The notes: generated by a model not told the origin, from the letters alone. Positions 1 to 5,891 are shown, numbered from the stretch's first letter. The stretch is DNA of 8,909 nucleotides from DATAXI01 sp036266845 (GCA_036266845.1 DATAXI010000068.1:1-8909); one strand, 5' to 3'. Numbers and translations: made by a program.

Positions 1-1701
1 GTCATTCACGACGGTGTAAGTGAGTTGATTGGTGGTTCCGAGTACCAGGGAACCAAAATCGACGACGCTCGAGCCGCTGACGAGATTGACTCCGGCGGGC
101 TGCTGCACCTCGATGACCGGCGGGCCCTGCTCTGCGACGATGGCAAGGCTGGTCTGCGCCTGCGGTCCGGCGGCAATGGCGATGACCGGCGCATTGACGC
201 TGGGCGAGATCGGGAAGGAAGTGGAATCCACCGCTACAGGGACATCGCTGTTCGCCTGGCTGCCGCTGATGCCCAATTGGCCAAAGGTGTTATCGCCCCA
301 GGCTGCGACACTGCCGTCCGAGCAGAGCGCCAGGCTGAAGTTGTTGCCGGCTGCGATGGCGGTGACCGTCTTGCCAGAGAGAGCGCCGGTTTGGTTGACA
401 CCAACCGGGACGAGGCTGGACGTGGTCCCGCTATTGCCCAGTTCCCCCGCGGAGTTATCGCCCCAGGCGACAATGGTCCCATCCGAGCAGAGGGCCAGGC
501 TGTGGTTGGTGCCGGCGGAGACGGCGACCACGGTCTTGCCATTCAGGGCTGAATCCGTCGAGGAATCCACGGCGACAGGGATAAGGCTGTTCGCGGAGCC
601 GCTATTGCCCAATTGGCCCGAGGCGTTGCTGCCCCAGGTGGCGATGCTGCCGTCTGAGCAGAGGGCGAGGCTGTGATTGGCGCCGGCGGCGATGGCCGTC
701 ACCATTTTGCCAAACAGGGCCGAGTCGGAGGAGCTATCCACCAGCACCGGCGTCGTGCTGGAGACTTCGGCGCCATTATCGCCAAGCTGGCCGGAGCCGT
801 TATTGCCCCATGCTTCGAGCGAACCATCCGAGGAGAGGGCGAGGCTGTGATCTGCGCCGGCCGCGATGGCGGTCACGCTCTTTCCGTTGAGGGCGGAGTC
901 CGTGGAGGTATCCACCAGCACGGGCACCAGGCTTCCAGTGGAGCCGCTGTTGCCCAATTGGCCGAAGCTGTTATCACCCCAGGATTCCACCGCGCCGTCG
1001 GAGGTGAGGGAGAGCGCGTGGTTTGCCCCCGCGGCAATGGCGATGACGGTTCGCCCGTTGACGGCGGAATCCGTGGAGCTATCCACCAGGACCGGCGCGG
1101 TGCTGGAGGTTTCCGCGCCGTCGTCGCCCAGTTGGCCCAGCGAATTATCCCCCCATGTGGCGATGCTGCCGTCCGCGGTAAGCGCGGCGCTAAAGCCCTG
1201 GCCGGCGGAGACCTGATCAATGGTCTTGCCCGCGAGGACGCCGCTGCCCGTCACCTGCACGGGCGTGGGGCTGTTGGCCGTACCGCTATCGCCGAGCTGG
1301 CCGGTGGTATTGCTGCCCCACGCAAAAGCGAAATTATTTGCCCATTGGAGGGTGAGATCCTTTCCGCTGCCGCCGAAGTAATTGGCGGCGAAGTTAAACG
1401 TGACCCCGTTAAAAGTGAGCGGTACCAGTTGGCCCTGGGCGAGGTTGTCAAACGTGCCGGTGATATATGCAGAGCCGGTATCGCTGATGACCGTGAGCGT
1501 GGTGCCCGTGGGCGGAGTCACATTGAGCGTGAAGGTCACCGTATTGCCCGCGGCGGTATAGCTGCCGGAGGTTACCGGGACATCGGTCACCGCGTTCCAC
1601 GTGGCGCTGAGAGATTGCGCCCTCGCCCCCGTGCTGAAGAGGGGTAACACGGATGCCGCGACGAGGAGCCAGCCGATACGGATTTTTGAAAGGGGATTCA
1701 T
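1..1701 (-). CDS. Secreted RCC1-repeat protein with choice-of-anchor-type domain, partial (C-terminus beyond window)
   Basis: The frame is open from the ATG at 1701 to the left edge, giving 567 residues with no stop. Residues 1-28 form a signal peptide with an ARA|QS cleavage site, so the protein is exported. Residues 29 to about 120 are a beta-rich module ending in YFGGSGKDLTLQW, like those in verrucomicrobial surface proteins. Seven RCC1-type repeats follow, each of the form AIAAGxxHSLALxSDGxxxxWGxNxxGQLG. Their tryptophans are at residues 128, 183, 241, 298, 356, 413 and 468, a period of 55-58 residues. From residue 527 (PPVIEVQQPAG, then VVDFGSLVLGTTNQLTY) an ASH-like choice-of-anchor D domain begins and is cut by the edge. 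RCC1 repeats fold as a beta-propeller. The ligand and function are unknown; a cell-surface binding role is inference. No clear Shine-Dalgarno sequence precedes the start. The long plus-strand frames opposite this gene are shadows. Confidence 0.88.
   Translation of the reverse strand, partial: MNPLSKIRIGWLLVAASVLPLFSTGARAQSLSATWNAVTDVPVTSGSYTAAGNTVTFTLNVTPPTGTTLTVISDTGSAYITGTFDNLAQGQLVPLTFNGVTFNFAANYFGGSGKDLTLQWANNFAFAWGSNTTGQLGDSGTANSPTPVQVTGSGVLAGKTIDQVSAGQGFSAALTADGSIATWGDNSLGQLGDDGAETSSTAPVLVDSSTDSAVNGRTVIAIAAGANHALSLTSDGAVESWGDNSFGQLGNSGSTGSLVPVLVDTSTDSALNGKSVTAIAAGADHSLALSSDGSLEAWGNNGSGQLGDNGAEVSSTTPVLVDSSSDSALFGKMVTAIAAGANHSLALCSDGSIATWGSNASGQLGNSGSANSLIPVAVDSSTDSALNGKTVVAVSAGTNHSLALCSDGTIVAWGDNSAGELGNSGTTSSLVPVGVNQTGALSGKTVTAIAAGNNFSLALCSDGSVAAWGDNTFGQLGISGSQANSDVPVAVDSTSFPISPSVNAPVIAIAAGPQAQTSLAIVAEQGPPVIEVQQPAGVNLVSGSSVVDFGSLVLGTTNQLTYTVVND
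241..1350 (-). repeat. Tandem coding repeat, about 165-174 bp period (RCC1 blades)
   Basis: The plus strand carries a recurring block of the type gcccaattggcc...gttatcgcccca every 165-174 bp, with the WG codon complements at 298, 463, 634, 808, 979, 1153 and 1318. Each block encodes one RCC1 blade on the minus strand. Copies are diverged in the variable PVxVDSS segment but well conserved around AIAAG and GQLG. The array arises from internal gene duplication. It is not a CRISPR array or a satellite. Confidence 0.85.
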
Positions 1702-1808
1702 GCCGGAAAAGTGCCGGATAGTAGCCCACGGTTTGGGCAAAGTCCAATGCCGTAGCAAGCAAAAGCGGCGGCGCGCCCGGCAGTGGTTTTGAGCCGTCCT
1801 GAATGCAT

Positions 1809-1837
1809 TTGATAAACCCGTATTTTGCATCTATAGG
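1809..1837 (+). promoter_or_regulatory. Possible sigma70-like promoter before the DUF4412 gene
   Basis: TTGATA (1809-1814) and TATAGG (1832-1837) are separated by 17 bp, each matching four or five of six consensus bases. A start 6-7 nt downstream would lie almost on the ATG at 1846, leaving no room for the AGGA (1835-1838) to act as a ribosome binding site. Either the transcript is nearly leaderless or this match is accidental and the true promoter is further upstream in the divergent gap 1702-1845. Confidence 0.28.
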
Positions 1838-1845
1838 ACGGGGTA

Positions 1846-2520
1846 ATGAAATTATCCCTTTCCCTCCTGGCGCTCCTTTTAACGGTTTGCTGGGTGCGTG
1901 CGGACCTGGTGATCGTGGAAAATGTCGATAGCGGCACCCGGACCGGACAAATGACGGTGAAGGTGGGCACGGACAAGGTGCGTGCGGATATGCCCAGCCA
2001 GGTGAGCACGATCACCGATACCGCCACGGGCGAAATCACCACGCTGATGCATGCGCAGAGGGTCTATATGGTCATTACCGCAGCCGCCGGCAAGGCGATG
2101 ATGGCGCAGTTCACCAAGATGATGCAGGCCAACGGCGGCATTGCATCCAGTTCCCCTCCGCCACTGGAGGCGACCGGCAAGACGGACAAGATCAATGGCT
2201 ATGACGCGAAGGAATACGTTTTCAACAATGGGACGCTAAAGGCCTCTTATTGGATGTCCACGGATTTTCCCAATGGGCAAAAGGTGGCCGAGGCGCTGGC
2301 CAAGGTGCGCAAGGGGAGCCTGGCGGACCTGACCAAGGCCTTTGCCCCGGACCTGACTACGCTGCCCGGCGTGCCGGTCAAAACGGAAATCGAAATCAAC
2401 GGGCAAAAGACGACCACGGAACTGGTATCCGCAACGGAGCAACCGGTCGATCCTTCGGAATACCAGATCCCGGCAAGTTACACGCAGATGCAGGTGCCCA
2501 TGATGCCGCAACCCCACTAA
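1846..2520 (+). CDS. Secreted DUF4412-like protein
   Basis: This is a 224-residue protein with a signal peptide at residues 1-19 (hydrophobic LSLLALLLTV core, VRA|DL cleavage), so it is probably periplasmic or surface exposed. The mature part starts DLVIVENVDSG and continues with short beta-strand segments. A stretch KTDKINGYDAKEYVF and then SYWMSTDFP match the pattern of DUF4412 proteins, in which a bound or reporter group is tested against the phrase 'G.. a..y'. The C-terminus is proline- and methionine-rich (VPMMPQPH). The start is supported by AGGA at 1835-1838, seven bases before the ATG. The maf gene begins 9 bp after the stop, which suggests co-transcription. No biochemical function is established for DUF4412. 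The family assignment comes from pattern recognition and is fairly, not fully, secure. Confidence 0.75.
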   Translation: MKLSLSLLALLLTVCWVRADLVIVENVDSGTRTGQMTVKVGTDKVRADMPSQVSTITDTATGEITTLMHAQRVYMVITAAAGKAMMAQFTKMMQANGGIASSSPPPLEATGKTDKINGYDAKEYVFNNGTLKASYWMSTDFPNGQKVAEALAKVRKGSLADLTKAFAPDLTTLPGVPVKTEIEINGQKTTTELVSATEQPVDPSEYQIPASYTQMQVPMMPQPH

Positions 2521-2529
2521 GAGAATCCC

Positions 2530-3129
2530 ATGGCAGCCCCCGCGCCTCTTATCCTGGCCTCCGCATCCCCCAGACGGCGGGATTTAATGGAGGAAATGGG
2601 ATACTTGTTTCGTGTGGTGACGGTTCCGGTGGAGGAGGCGATGCCCCCGCATCTGACGGTGCGCGAGACGGTCCTGATGAATGCACGGCGCAAGGGAACG
2701 GCCGTGGCGAATCTTCACCCCGGGGCATGCGTGGTGGCGGCGGATACCCTGGTGGCTCTGGAGGGGAAACCGTTGGGCAAACCAGCCTCCCTGGACGAGG
2801 CGCGGCGGATGTTGCGGGAATTGAGCGGGCGGACGCACCAGGTTTTCTCCGGGGTCTGGATCGAGCACCGGGACGCGGGGAAGCTGGGCGCGTTCATCGA
2901 GGTGTCGGAGGTCCGGTTCCGGGAACTGACGCCGGATGAGATCGAGCAGTATTTCCAATTGGTCCACGTGCTGGACAAGGCGGGAGCTTACGCGGCGCAG
3001 GATGATCCGATTGGGCTGATCAAGGAGATCCAGGGATCGCGGAGCAACGTGATCGGCCTTCCCATGGAGCGGTTGGGGGCGATGCTGGAGCGCCGGGGCT
3101 TCGTGGGGCGCGAATTGAAATCCGTATAA
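2530..3129 (+). CDS. maf: Maf family nucleoside triphosphate pyrophosphatase
   Basis: This 199-residue protein is full length for Maf. Maf proteins are cytoplasmic house-cleaning enzymes that hydrolyse non-canonical or surplus nucleoside triphosphates to monophosphate and pyrophosphate, and were named for septum inhibition when overproduced. Visible family motifs are LASASPRR at residues 9-16 (phosphate-binding loop), AADTLV at 70-75 with the presumed catalytic Asp72, GKPLGKP just after, SGRTHQVFSGV, DKAGAYAAQD, and GSRSNVIGLP near the end. The DKAGAYAxQ form fits the dTTP/UTP pyrophosphatase (YhdE-like) subgroup better than the YceF subgroup. It follows the DUF4412 gene by 9 bp, with only a weak purine stretch (aagaga) ahead of the ATG. 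The functional link to DUF4412 is unclear. A strong inverted repeat lies just after the stop. Confidence 0.93.
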   Translation: MAAPAPLILASASPRRRDLMEEMGYLFRVVTVPVEEAMPPHLTVRETVLMNARRKGTAVANLHPGACVVAADTLVALEGKPLGKPASLDEARRMLRELSGRTHQVFSGVWIEHRDAGKLGAFIEVSEVRFRELTPDEIEQYFQLVHVLDKAGAYAAQDDPIGLIKEIQGSRSNVIGLPMERLGAMLERRGFVGRELKSV

Positions 3130-3136
3130 CGCGCAA

Positions 3137-3186
3137 CCGGCGCCGCCCGATACGCGCCGGCATGGGAATCGTTTCACGGCGGCGCC
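3137..3186 (+). terminator. Alternative hairpins between maf and ilvN (terminator or leader element)
   Basis: A perfect 9-bp inverted repeat pairs GGCGCCGCC (3139-3147) with GGCGGCGCC (3178-3186), with an inner CGAT/ATCG pairing (3148-3151 with 3168-3171). A competing 7-bp stem pairs CCGGCGC (3137-3143) with GCGCCGG (3154-3160), so the two cannot form together. No U-tract follows directly; the T-rich stretch comes about 35 bp later. It may end maf transcription or form part of an ilvN leader. GC-rich sequence yields such pairings by chance more often, so the functional call is weak. Confidence 0.35.
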
Positions 3187-3292
3187 TCGCTCCGGGCGAT
3201 CACCATGCGAAATCATTCCGATTCTTTGCTTTTTCAGATTTTCTCCTTTGACCGCGGAAGGAATTGCGCCAACATCGCCCCCCTTTTCGTTT

Positions 3293-3769
3293 ATGCGTCA
3301 TACCATCTCCGTGCTGGTCGAAAACAAGTTTGGCGTGCTCACGCGTATCGCGGGCATGTTCAGCGGGCGTGGCTTTAATATCGACACCCTCAACGTCGGC
3401 CCAACCCTGGACGAGGGGACGTCGCGCATGACCATCGTCGTCCGCGGGGATGACGCCGTGCTGGACCAGGTAGTCAAGCAACTCAACAAACTGGTCGAGG
3501 TGATCGAGATCCAGGACTTCCGCGAGGGAGAATACGTGGACCGCGAGCTATTGCTCGTGCGGGTGAACGTGGACTCCAAGACCCGGGCTGAGATCATGCA
3601 GATATGCGACATCTTCCGTGCGAAGATCATCGACGTGCAGCATAAGAATGTCTCCATCGAGATCACCGGCGACGAGAGCAAGATCGATAAATTCCTGATG
3701 CTGATGGAGCCCTTTGGCGTCAAGGATCTGACCCGCACCGGGCGCGTTGCCCTCGCGCGGAAAGGGTAA
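3293..3769 (+). CDS. ilvN: Acetolactate synthase small (regulatory) subunit
   Basis: This 158-residue protein is the usual length for IlvN/IlvH. It binds the catalytic IlvB subunit, activates it and confers feedback inhibition by valine in branched-chain amino acid synthesis. Residues 1-74 form the ACT domain (RHTISVLVENKFGVLTRIAG, then GFNIDTLNVGPT). Residues about 84-157 form the C-terminal small-subunit domain (ISIEITGDESKIDKFL-like segment, FGVKDLTRTGRVAL). Asn11, Gly14 and Asn29, the positions linked to valine binding in E. coli IlvH, are all present. I start at the ATG at 3293. The frame also extends back to a TTG at 3248, but those 15 residues lie outside the family alignment. No Shine-Dalgarno sequence precedes either start. 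ilvC follows after 67 bp. ilvB is not in the window, which is less common than an ilvB-ilvN pair. Confidence 0.94.
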   Translation: MRHTISVLVENKFGVLTRIAGMFSGRGFNIDTLNVGPTLDEGTSRMTIVVRGDDAVLDQVVKQLNKLVEVIEIQDFREGEYVDRELLLVRVNVDSKTRAEIMQICDIFRAKIIDVQHKNVSIEITGDESKIDKFLMLMEPFGVKDLTRTGRVALARKG

Positions 3770-3836
3770 CCTTTTCCCGATTCGCAATTCCCGCTTCCGT
3801 TTCCTACCATCGCAACCCTTTTCCTCTAAAAAACCT

Positions 3837-4862
3837 ATGCCTGCAAAGATCTACACCGACAAAGACGCCACCCTCGAACCCCTCAAAGGCAAAACCGCCG
3901 CCGTCATCGGCTTCGGTTCCCAGGGGCACGCCCACGCCCTCAACCTCAAGGATAGCGGAGTCAAGGTGATCATTGGCCTTTATCCCGGCAGCAAGTCGCG
4001 CGAGGTCGCGAAGGAGAAGGGCTTTGAGGTGCTGGATACCGCGGAGGCGGTGAAGCGGGGCGACGTGATCTTTGTCGCCGTGCCGGATACCCGCATCGCG
4101 GAAGTGTACGAGAAAGACATCGCGCCAAACCTAACCAAGGGGAAGACGCTGCTTTTCTCCCACGGCTTTGCGATCCATTTCAAGACCATCGTGCCGCCCA
4201 AGAACGTGGACGTCATCATGGTGGCTCCCAAGGGCCCGGGCCACATCGTGCGCCGCCAGTTCACCGAAGGCAAAGGCGTGCCGGCACTCATCGCCATTTA
4301 TCAAAACGCGAGCAAGAAGGCGAAGAAGGTCGCGCTCGCTTGGGCCAAGGGCATCGGCGGGACGCGCGGCGGCGTTATCGAGACCTCCTTCAAGGAGGAG
4401 ACGGAGACGGATCTCTTTGGCGAACAGACCGTGTTGTGCGGCGGCGTGACCGCCCTGATCCAGGCGGGCTACGAGACGCTGGTGGATGCCGGTTACCAGC
4501 CGGAGATGGCGTACTTTGAGTGCCTGCACGAGCTGAAGTTGATCGTCGATCTCATCAACGAGGCCGGCATCAGCGGCATGCGCTTCTCGATTTCCGAGAC
4601 GGCCAAGTGGGGCGATGTCTCCGTGGGACCGAAGATCATCGACAAGAACGTCAAGAAGAGCATGAAGGGCGCTCTCAAGGACATCCAGAGCGGCAAGTTT
4701 GCCAAGGAGTGGCTCAAGGAGACGAAGACCGGTCGCAAGAAGTACGGCAAGCTGCTCAAGGCCGGCGAGACGCACCCGATCGAGAAGGTTGGCGAGCGGT
4801 TGCGCGGCCTGATGCCGTGGATTCAGCGCAAGAACATTCGCGGCGCCCAGGCGGCGTATTGA
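3837..4862 (+). CDS. ilvC: Ketol-acid reductoisomerase, class I
   Basis: This 341-residue enzyme has the class I (short form) length. It converts acetolactate or acetohydroxybutyrate to the dihydroxy acid by Mg-dependent alkyl migration and NAD(P)H reduction. The N-terminal Rossmann domain has GFGSQGHAHALNL (residues 25-37). The cofactor-selecting loop reads GLYPGSKS (47-54), and SHG with His109 follows. The knotted C-terminal domain supplies the metal ligands Asp192 and Glu196 (TDLFGEQ), Glu228 and Glu232 (FECLHEL), and Ser253 (SISETA). The two serines of GSKS suggest NADPH preference (inference). The start is the ATG at 3837. A TTG at 3747 would add 30 residues, overlap ilvN and precede the conserved beginning KIYTDKDA. 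A pyrimidine-rich stretch without a Shine-Dalgarno sequence lies upstream. It is probably co-transcribed with ilvN. Confidence 0.97.
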   Translation: MPAKIYTDKDATLEPLKGKTAAVIGFGSQGHAHALNLKDSGVKVIIGLYPGSKSREVAKEKGFEVLDTAEAVKRGDVIFVAVPDTRIAEVYEKDIAPNLTKGKTLLFSHGFAIHFKTIVPPKNVDVIMVAPKGPGHIVRRQFTEGKGVPALIAIYQNASKKAKKVALAWAKGIGGTRGGVIETSFKEETETDLFGEQTVLCGGVTALIQAGYETLVDAGYQPEMAYFECLHELKLIVDLINEAGISGMRFSISETAKWGDVSVGPKIIDKNVKKSMKGALKDIQSGKFAKEWLKETKTGRKKYGKLLKAGETHPIEKVGERLRGLMPWIQRKNIRGAQAAY

Positions 4863-4892
4863 TTCGCGGCGGAGCGTCGAGAGAGGGTTGCG

Positions 4893-5234
4893 ATGAGCAA
4901 AAAACGGATCCTTCCTGCCCTGTTCCTGGCGGGTTCCGTCGGCTTCCTGGGGCTGCACCGGTTCTATGCGGGCCGGTACATTACCGGTTTGGTGCAACTG
5001 GTCTGTTTCGTGGCCGGGTTTATCCTGCTCAAGAATGATCTGGCGGGCATTCAGGCCGCGGTGCAAAACCTCAACCTCGAAGATTTGCAGGACTGGATAC
5101 TCCAGCATCCGGTCCATCCTCTGCCGGTGATCCTGGTGGGCATCTCCTCCTTCTGGGCGCTGGGAGATTGCGTGATGCTCGCGGCACGCAAGTTCCGCGA
5201 CGGACACGGCGAAGTGATGACGCGGTGGATGTAA
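4893..5234 (+). CDS. TM2-domain small membrane protein
   Basis: This 113-residue inner-membrane protein has the TM2 signature GFLGLHRFYAGR (residues 17-28) followed by GLVQL, and near the end FWALGDCVMLAARKFRDGHG, which matches the family's 'W-x-x-x-D ... D-x-N/H-G' tail. Predicted membrane segments are at about 6-20, 30-47 and 77-97. Residues 48-76 form a polar, amphipathic insert between the second and third segments (LNLEDLQDWIL), whereas compact TM2 domains have a short turn. The start has a good Shine-Dalgarno sequence, GAGAGGG at 4881-4887, five bases before the ATG. It follows ilvC by 30 bp and may be read from the same transcript, but no functional link to the pathway is apparent. The molecular role of bacterial TM2 proteins is not established. 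Confidence 0.85.
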   Translation: MSKKRILPALFLAGSVGFLGLHRFYAGRYITGLVQLVCFVAGFILLKNDLAGIQAAVQNLNLEDLQDWILQHPVHPLPVILVGISSFWALGDCVMLAARKFRDGHGEVMTRWM

Positions 5235-5250
5235 GATTTCCAGAGAATCC

Positions 5251-5283
5251 CGCGCTTTGGGAGCGCGTCCGGCCCGAACGGCC
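5251..5283 (+). terminator. Tandem hairpins after the TM2 gene
   Basis: CGCGCT (5251-5256) pairs with AGCGCG (5262-5267) across a 5-nt loop, and four bases later GGCC (5271-5274) can pair with GGCC (5280-5283). There is no run of T after either stem, so intrinsic termination is uncertain. The position, 16 bp after the TM2 stop and before an independently promoted operon, is where a terminator would be expected. Confidence 0.3.
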
Positions 5284-5329
5284 AAGGCGTTCTCTCGTGC
5301 CGCCGGTTCCGCGTTCGGTCAATGTCCCG

Positions 5330-5369
5330 GGCTGGCCAAGCGATTTTCTTGTAACGAAAGGGGCCAGCC
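5330..5369. repeat. Interrupted inverted repeat overlapping the fluoride promoter
   Basis: GGCTGGCC (5330-5337) is the exact reverse complement of GGCCAGCC (5362-5369). Between them a second dyad pairs TTTC (5345-5348) with GAAA (5356-5359) around the loop that contains the -35 element. The right arm lies in the spacer between -35 and -10. It could be an operator for a DNA-binding regulator or a hairpin at the end of upstream transcription. No U-tract follows. Confidence 0.45.
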
Positions 5370-5377
5370 GTTATACG
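5349..5377 (+). promoter_or_regulatory. Promoter of the crcB-DUF190 operon
   Basis: TTGTAA (5349-5354) and TATACG (5372-5377) are spaced by 17 bp and each match four of six consensus bases of a housekeeping sigma factor promoter. The expected transcription start, about seven bases after the -10 box, is near 5384, which is exactly the first G of the riboswitch stem. That coincidence supports the call more than the boxes alone. Confidence 0.55.
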
Positions 5378-5383
5378 AAACCC

Positions 5384-5455
5384 GGGCAATGGAGTTTGCC
5401 CGCCCCGGGCTAGCCGGGGAAAACCGCCTGCATGCCAGCGCTGATGACTCCTGCC
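5384..5455 (+). promoter_or_regulatory. Fluoride riboswitch (crcB RNA motif)
   Basis: The first stem pairs GGGCA (5384-5388) with TGCCC (5397-5401) around the loop ATGGAGTT. The loop's GGAGT (5391-5395) pairs with ACTCC (5447-5451) to make the pseudoknot that defines this class. The A-rich joining segment AAAAC (5420-5424) is followed by a stem GCCTG (5426-5430) with CAG-C-GC (5436-5441, C5439 bulged), ending in the conserved TGATG (5442-5446). An extra hairpin CCCCGG/CCGGGG (5403-5408 with 5414-5419) is inserted after the first stem. Fluoride binding normally switches on fluoride exporters. No terminator lies between the aptamer and the ATG at 5485, so control is probably at translation: TCCT (5449-5452) could mask AGGA (5478-5481) when the pseudoknot is open. 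That mechanism is inference. Confidence 0.93.
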
Positions 5456-5484
5456 GACGTAGCCGTATTACGACGATAGGAACC

Positions 5485-5883
5485 ATGTTTCGCAATTTAC
5501 TCAATACTCTGTGCATCGGCGCCGGCGGGGCGATCGGCACCATTCTTCGCTTCTGGATCTCGGGCGTCATCGCCAATGCATTCGGCGAGCGATTTCCCAC
5601 AGGCACGCTGGTGGTCAATATTACCGGCTCCATGATCATCGGATTCTTTTCCGCGCTCACGGGGCCTGAGGGCCGAATGATGGTAAAGCCGCTGGGACGC
5701 CAGTTCTTTATGATCGGCGTCTGCGGCGGGTACACGACGTTTTCCTCCTTTAGCCTGCAAACGCTGAATCTGGCTCGCGAGAACCAGTGGGGACTGGCTT
5801 GGCTCAATGCCGGCCTTTCGCTGCTTTTCTGCCTCCTTGGCGTCTGGCTCGGCTTTCTGGCCGGCGAATCCCTGAACCGCTAA
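5485..5883 (+). CDS. crcB: CrcB/Fluc fluoride channel
   Basis: This 132-residue protein is full length for a Fluc channel, which lets fluoride leave the cytoplasm and works as an antiparallel dimer. Four membrane segments are apparent at about 5-27, 38-58, 73-97 and 103-127. Family motifs are GGAIGTILRFWIS (residues 14-26, Arg22), PTGTLVVNITGSMIIGFF (38-55, Asn45) and GVCGGYTTFSSFSLQ (78-92). Phe86 and Phe89 correspond to the pore phenylalanines. The residue three after Phe89 is Gln92, where many relatives have Glu. The start is the ATG at 5485 with AGGAA at 5478-5482. The frame continues upstream through the riboswitch to 5257, but that part is not coding. A single crcB copy implies a dual-topology homodimer. 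DUF190 follows after 8 bp. Confidence 0.96.
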   Translation: MFRNLLNTLCIGAGGAIGTILRFWISGVIANAFGERFPTGTLVVNITGSMIIGFFSALTGPEGRMMVKPLGRQFFMIGVCGGYTTFSSFSLQTLNLARENQWGLAWLNAGLSLLFCLLGVWLGFLAGESLNR

Positions 5884-5891
5884 AACCTCCC

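Noticed and set aside
241..1350. CRISPR array or non-coding satellite
   Set aside because: The units are 165-174 bp, diverged and in frame within one protein, with no short identical repeats or spacers.
25..1647. Long plus-strand open frames (175, 215 and 324 residues) opposite the RCC1 gene
   Set aside because: They are shadows of a tandem repeat with strong codon bias. The minus frame has a signal peptide and seven RCC1 units, whereas the plus products show no recognisable domain, only an antisense copy of the repeat.
1702..1845. Promoter for the minus-strand RCC1 gene (TTGGAC, 18 bp, TACTAT)
   Set aside because: The -35 match is only three of six; too weak to list, although a promoter must lie in this divergent gap or close to it.
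2584..3216. A 210-residue minus-strand frame opposite maf
   Set aside because: Maf motifs on the plus strand are complete; the minus product is rich in His, Arg and Pro, as expected of a shadow.
3162..3251. Possible 29-codon leader peptide for ilvN attenuation
   Set aside because: It has no Shine-Dalgarno sequence and only scattered Ile, Val and Leu codons, without the run typical of ilv leaders. The hairpins are reported but the peptide is not.
4131..5285. A 384-residue minus-strand frame across ilvC and the TM2 gene
   Set aside because: It is antisense to two confidently identified genes, has no family motifs and is a composition effect of GC-rich codons.
5257..5484. N-terminal extension of crcB from a TTG at 5257
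   Set aside because: It would translate the promoter and the fluoride riboswitch. The CrcB family begins at the ATG at 5485, which has a ribosome binding site.
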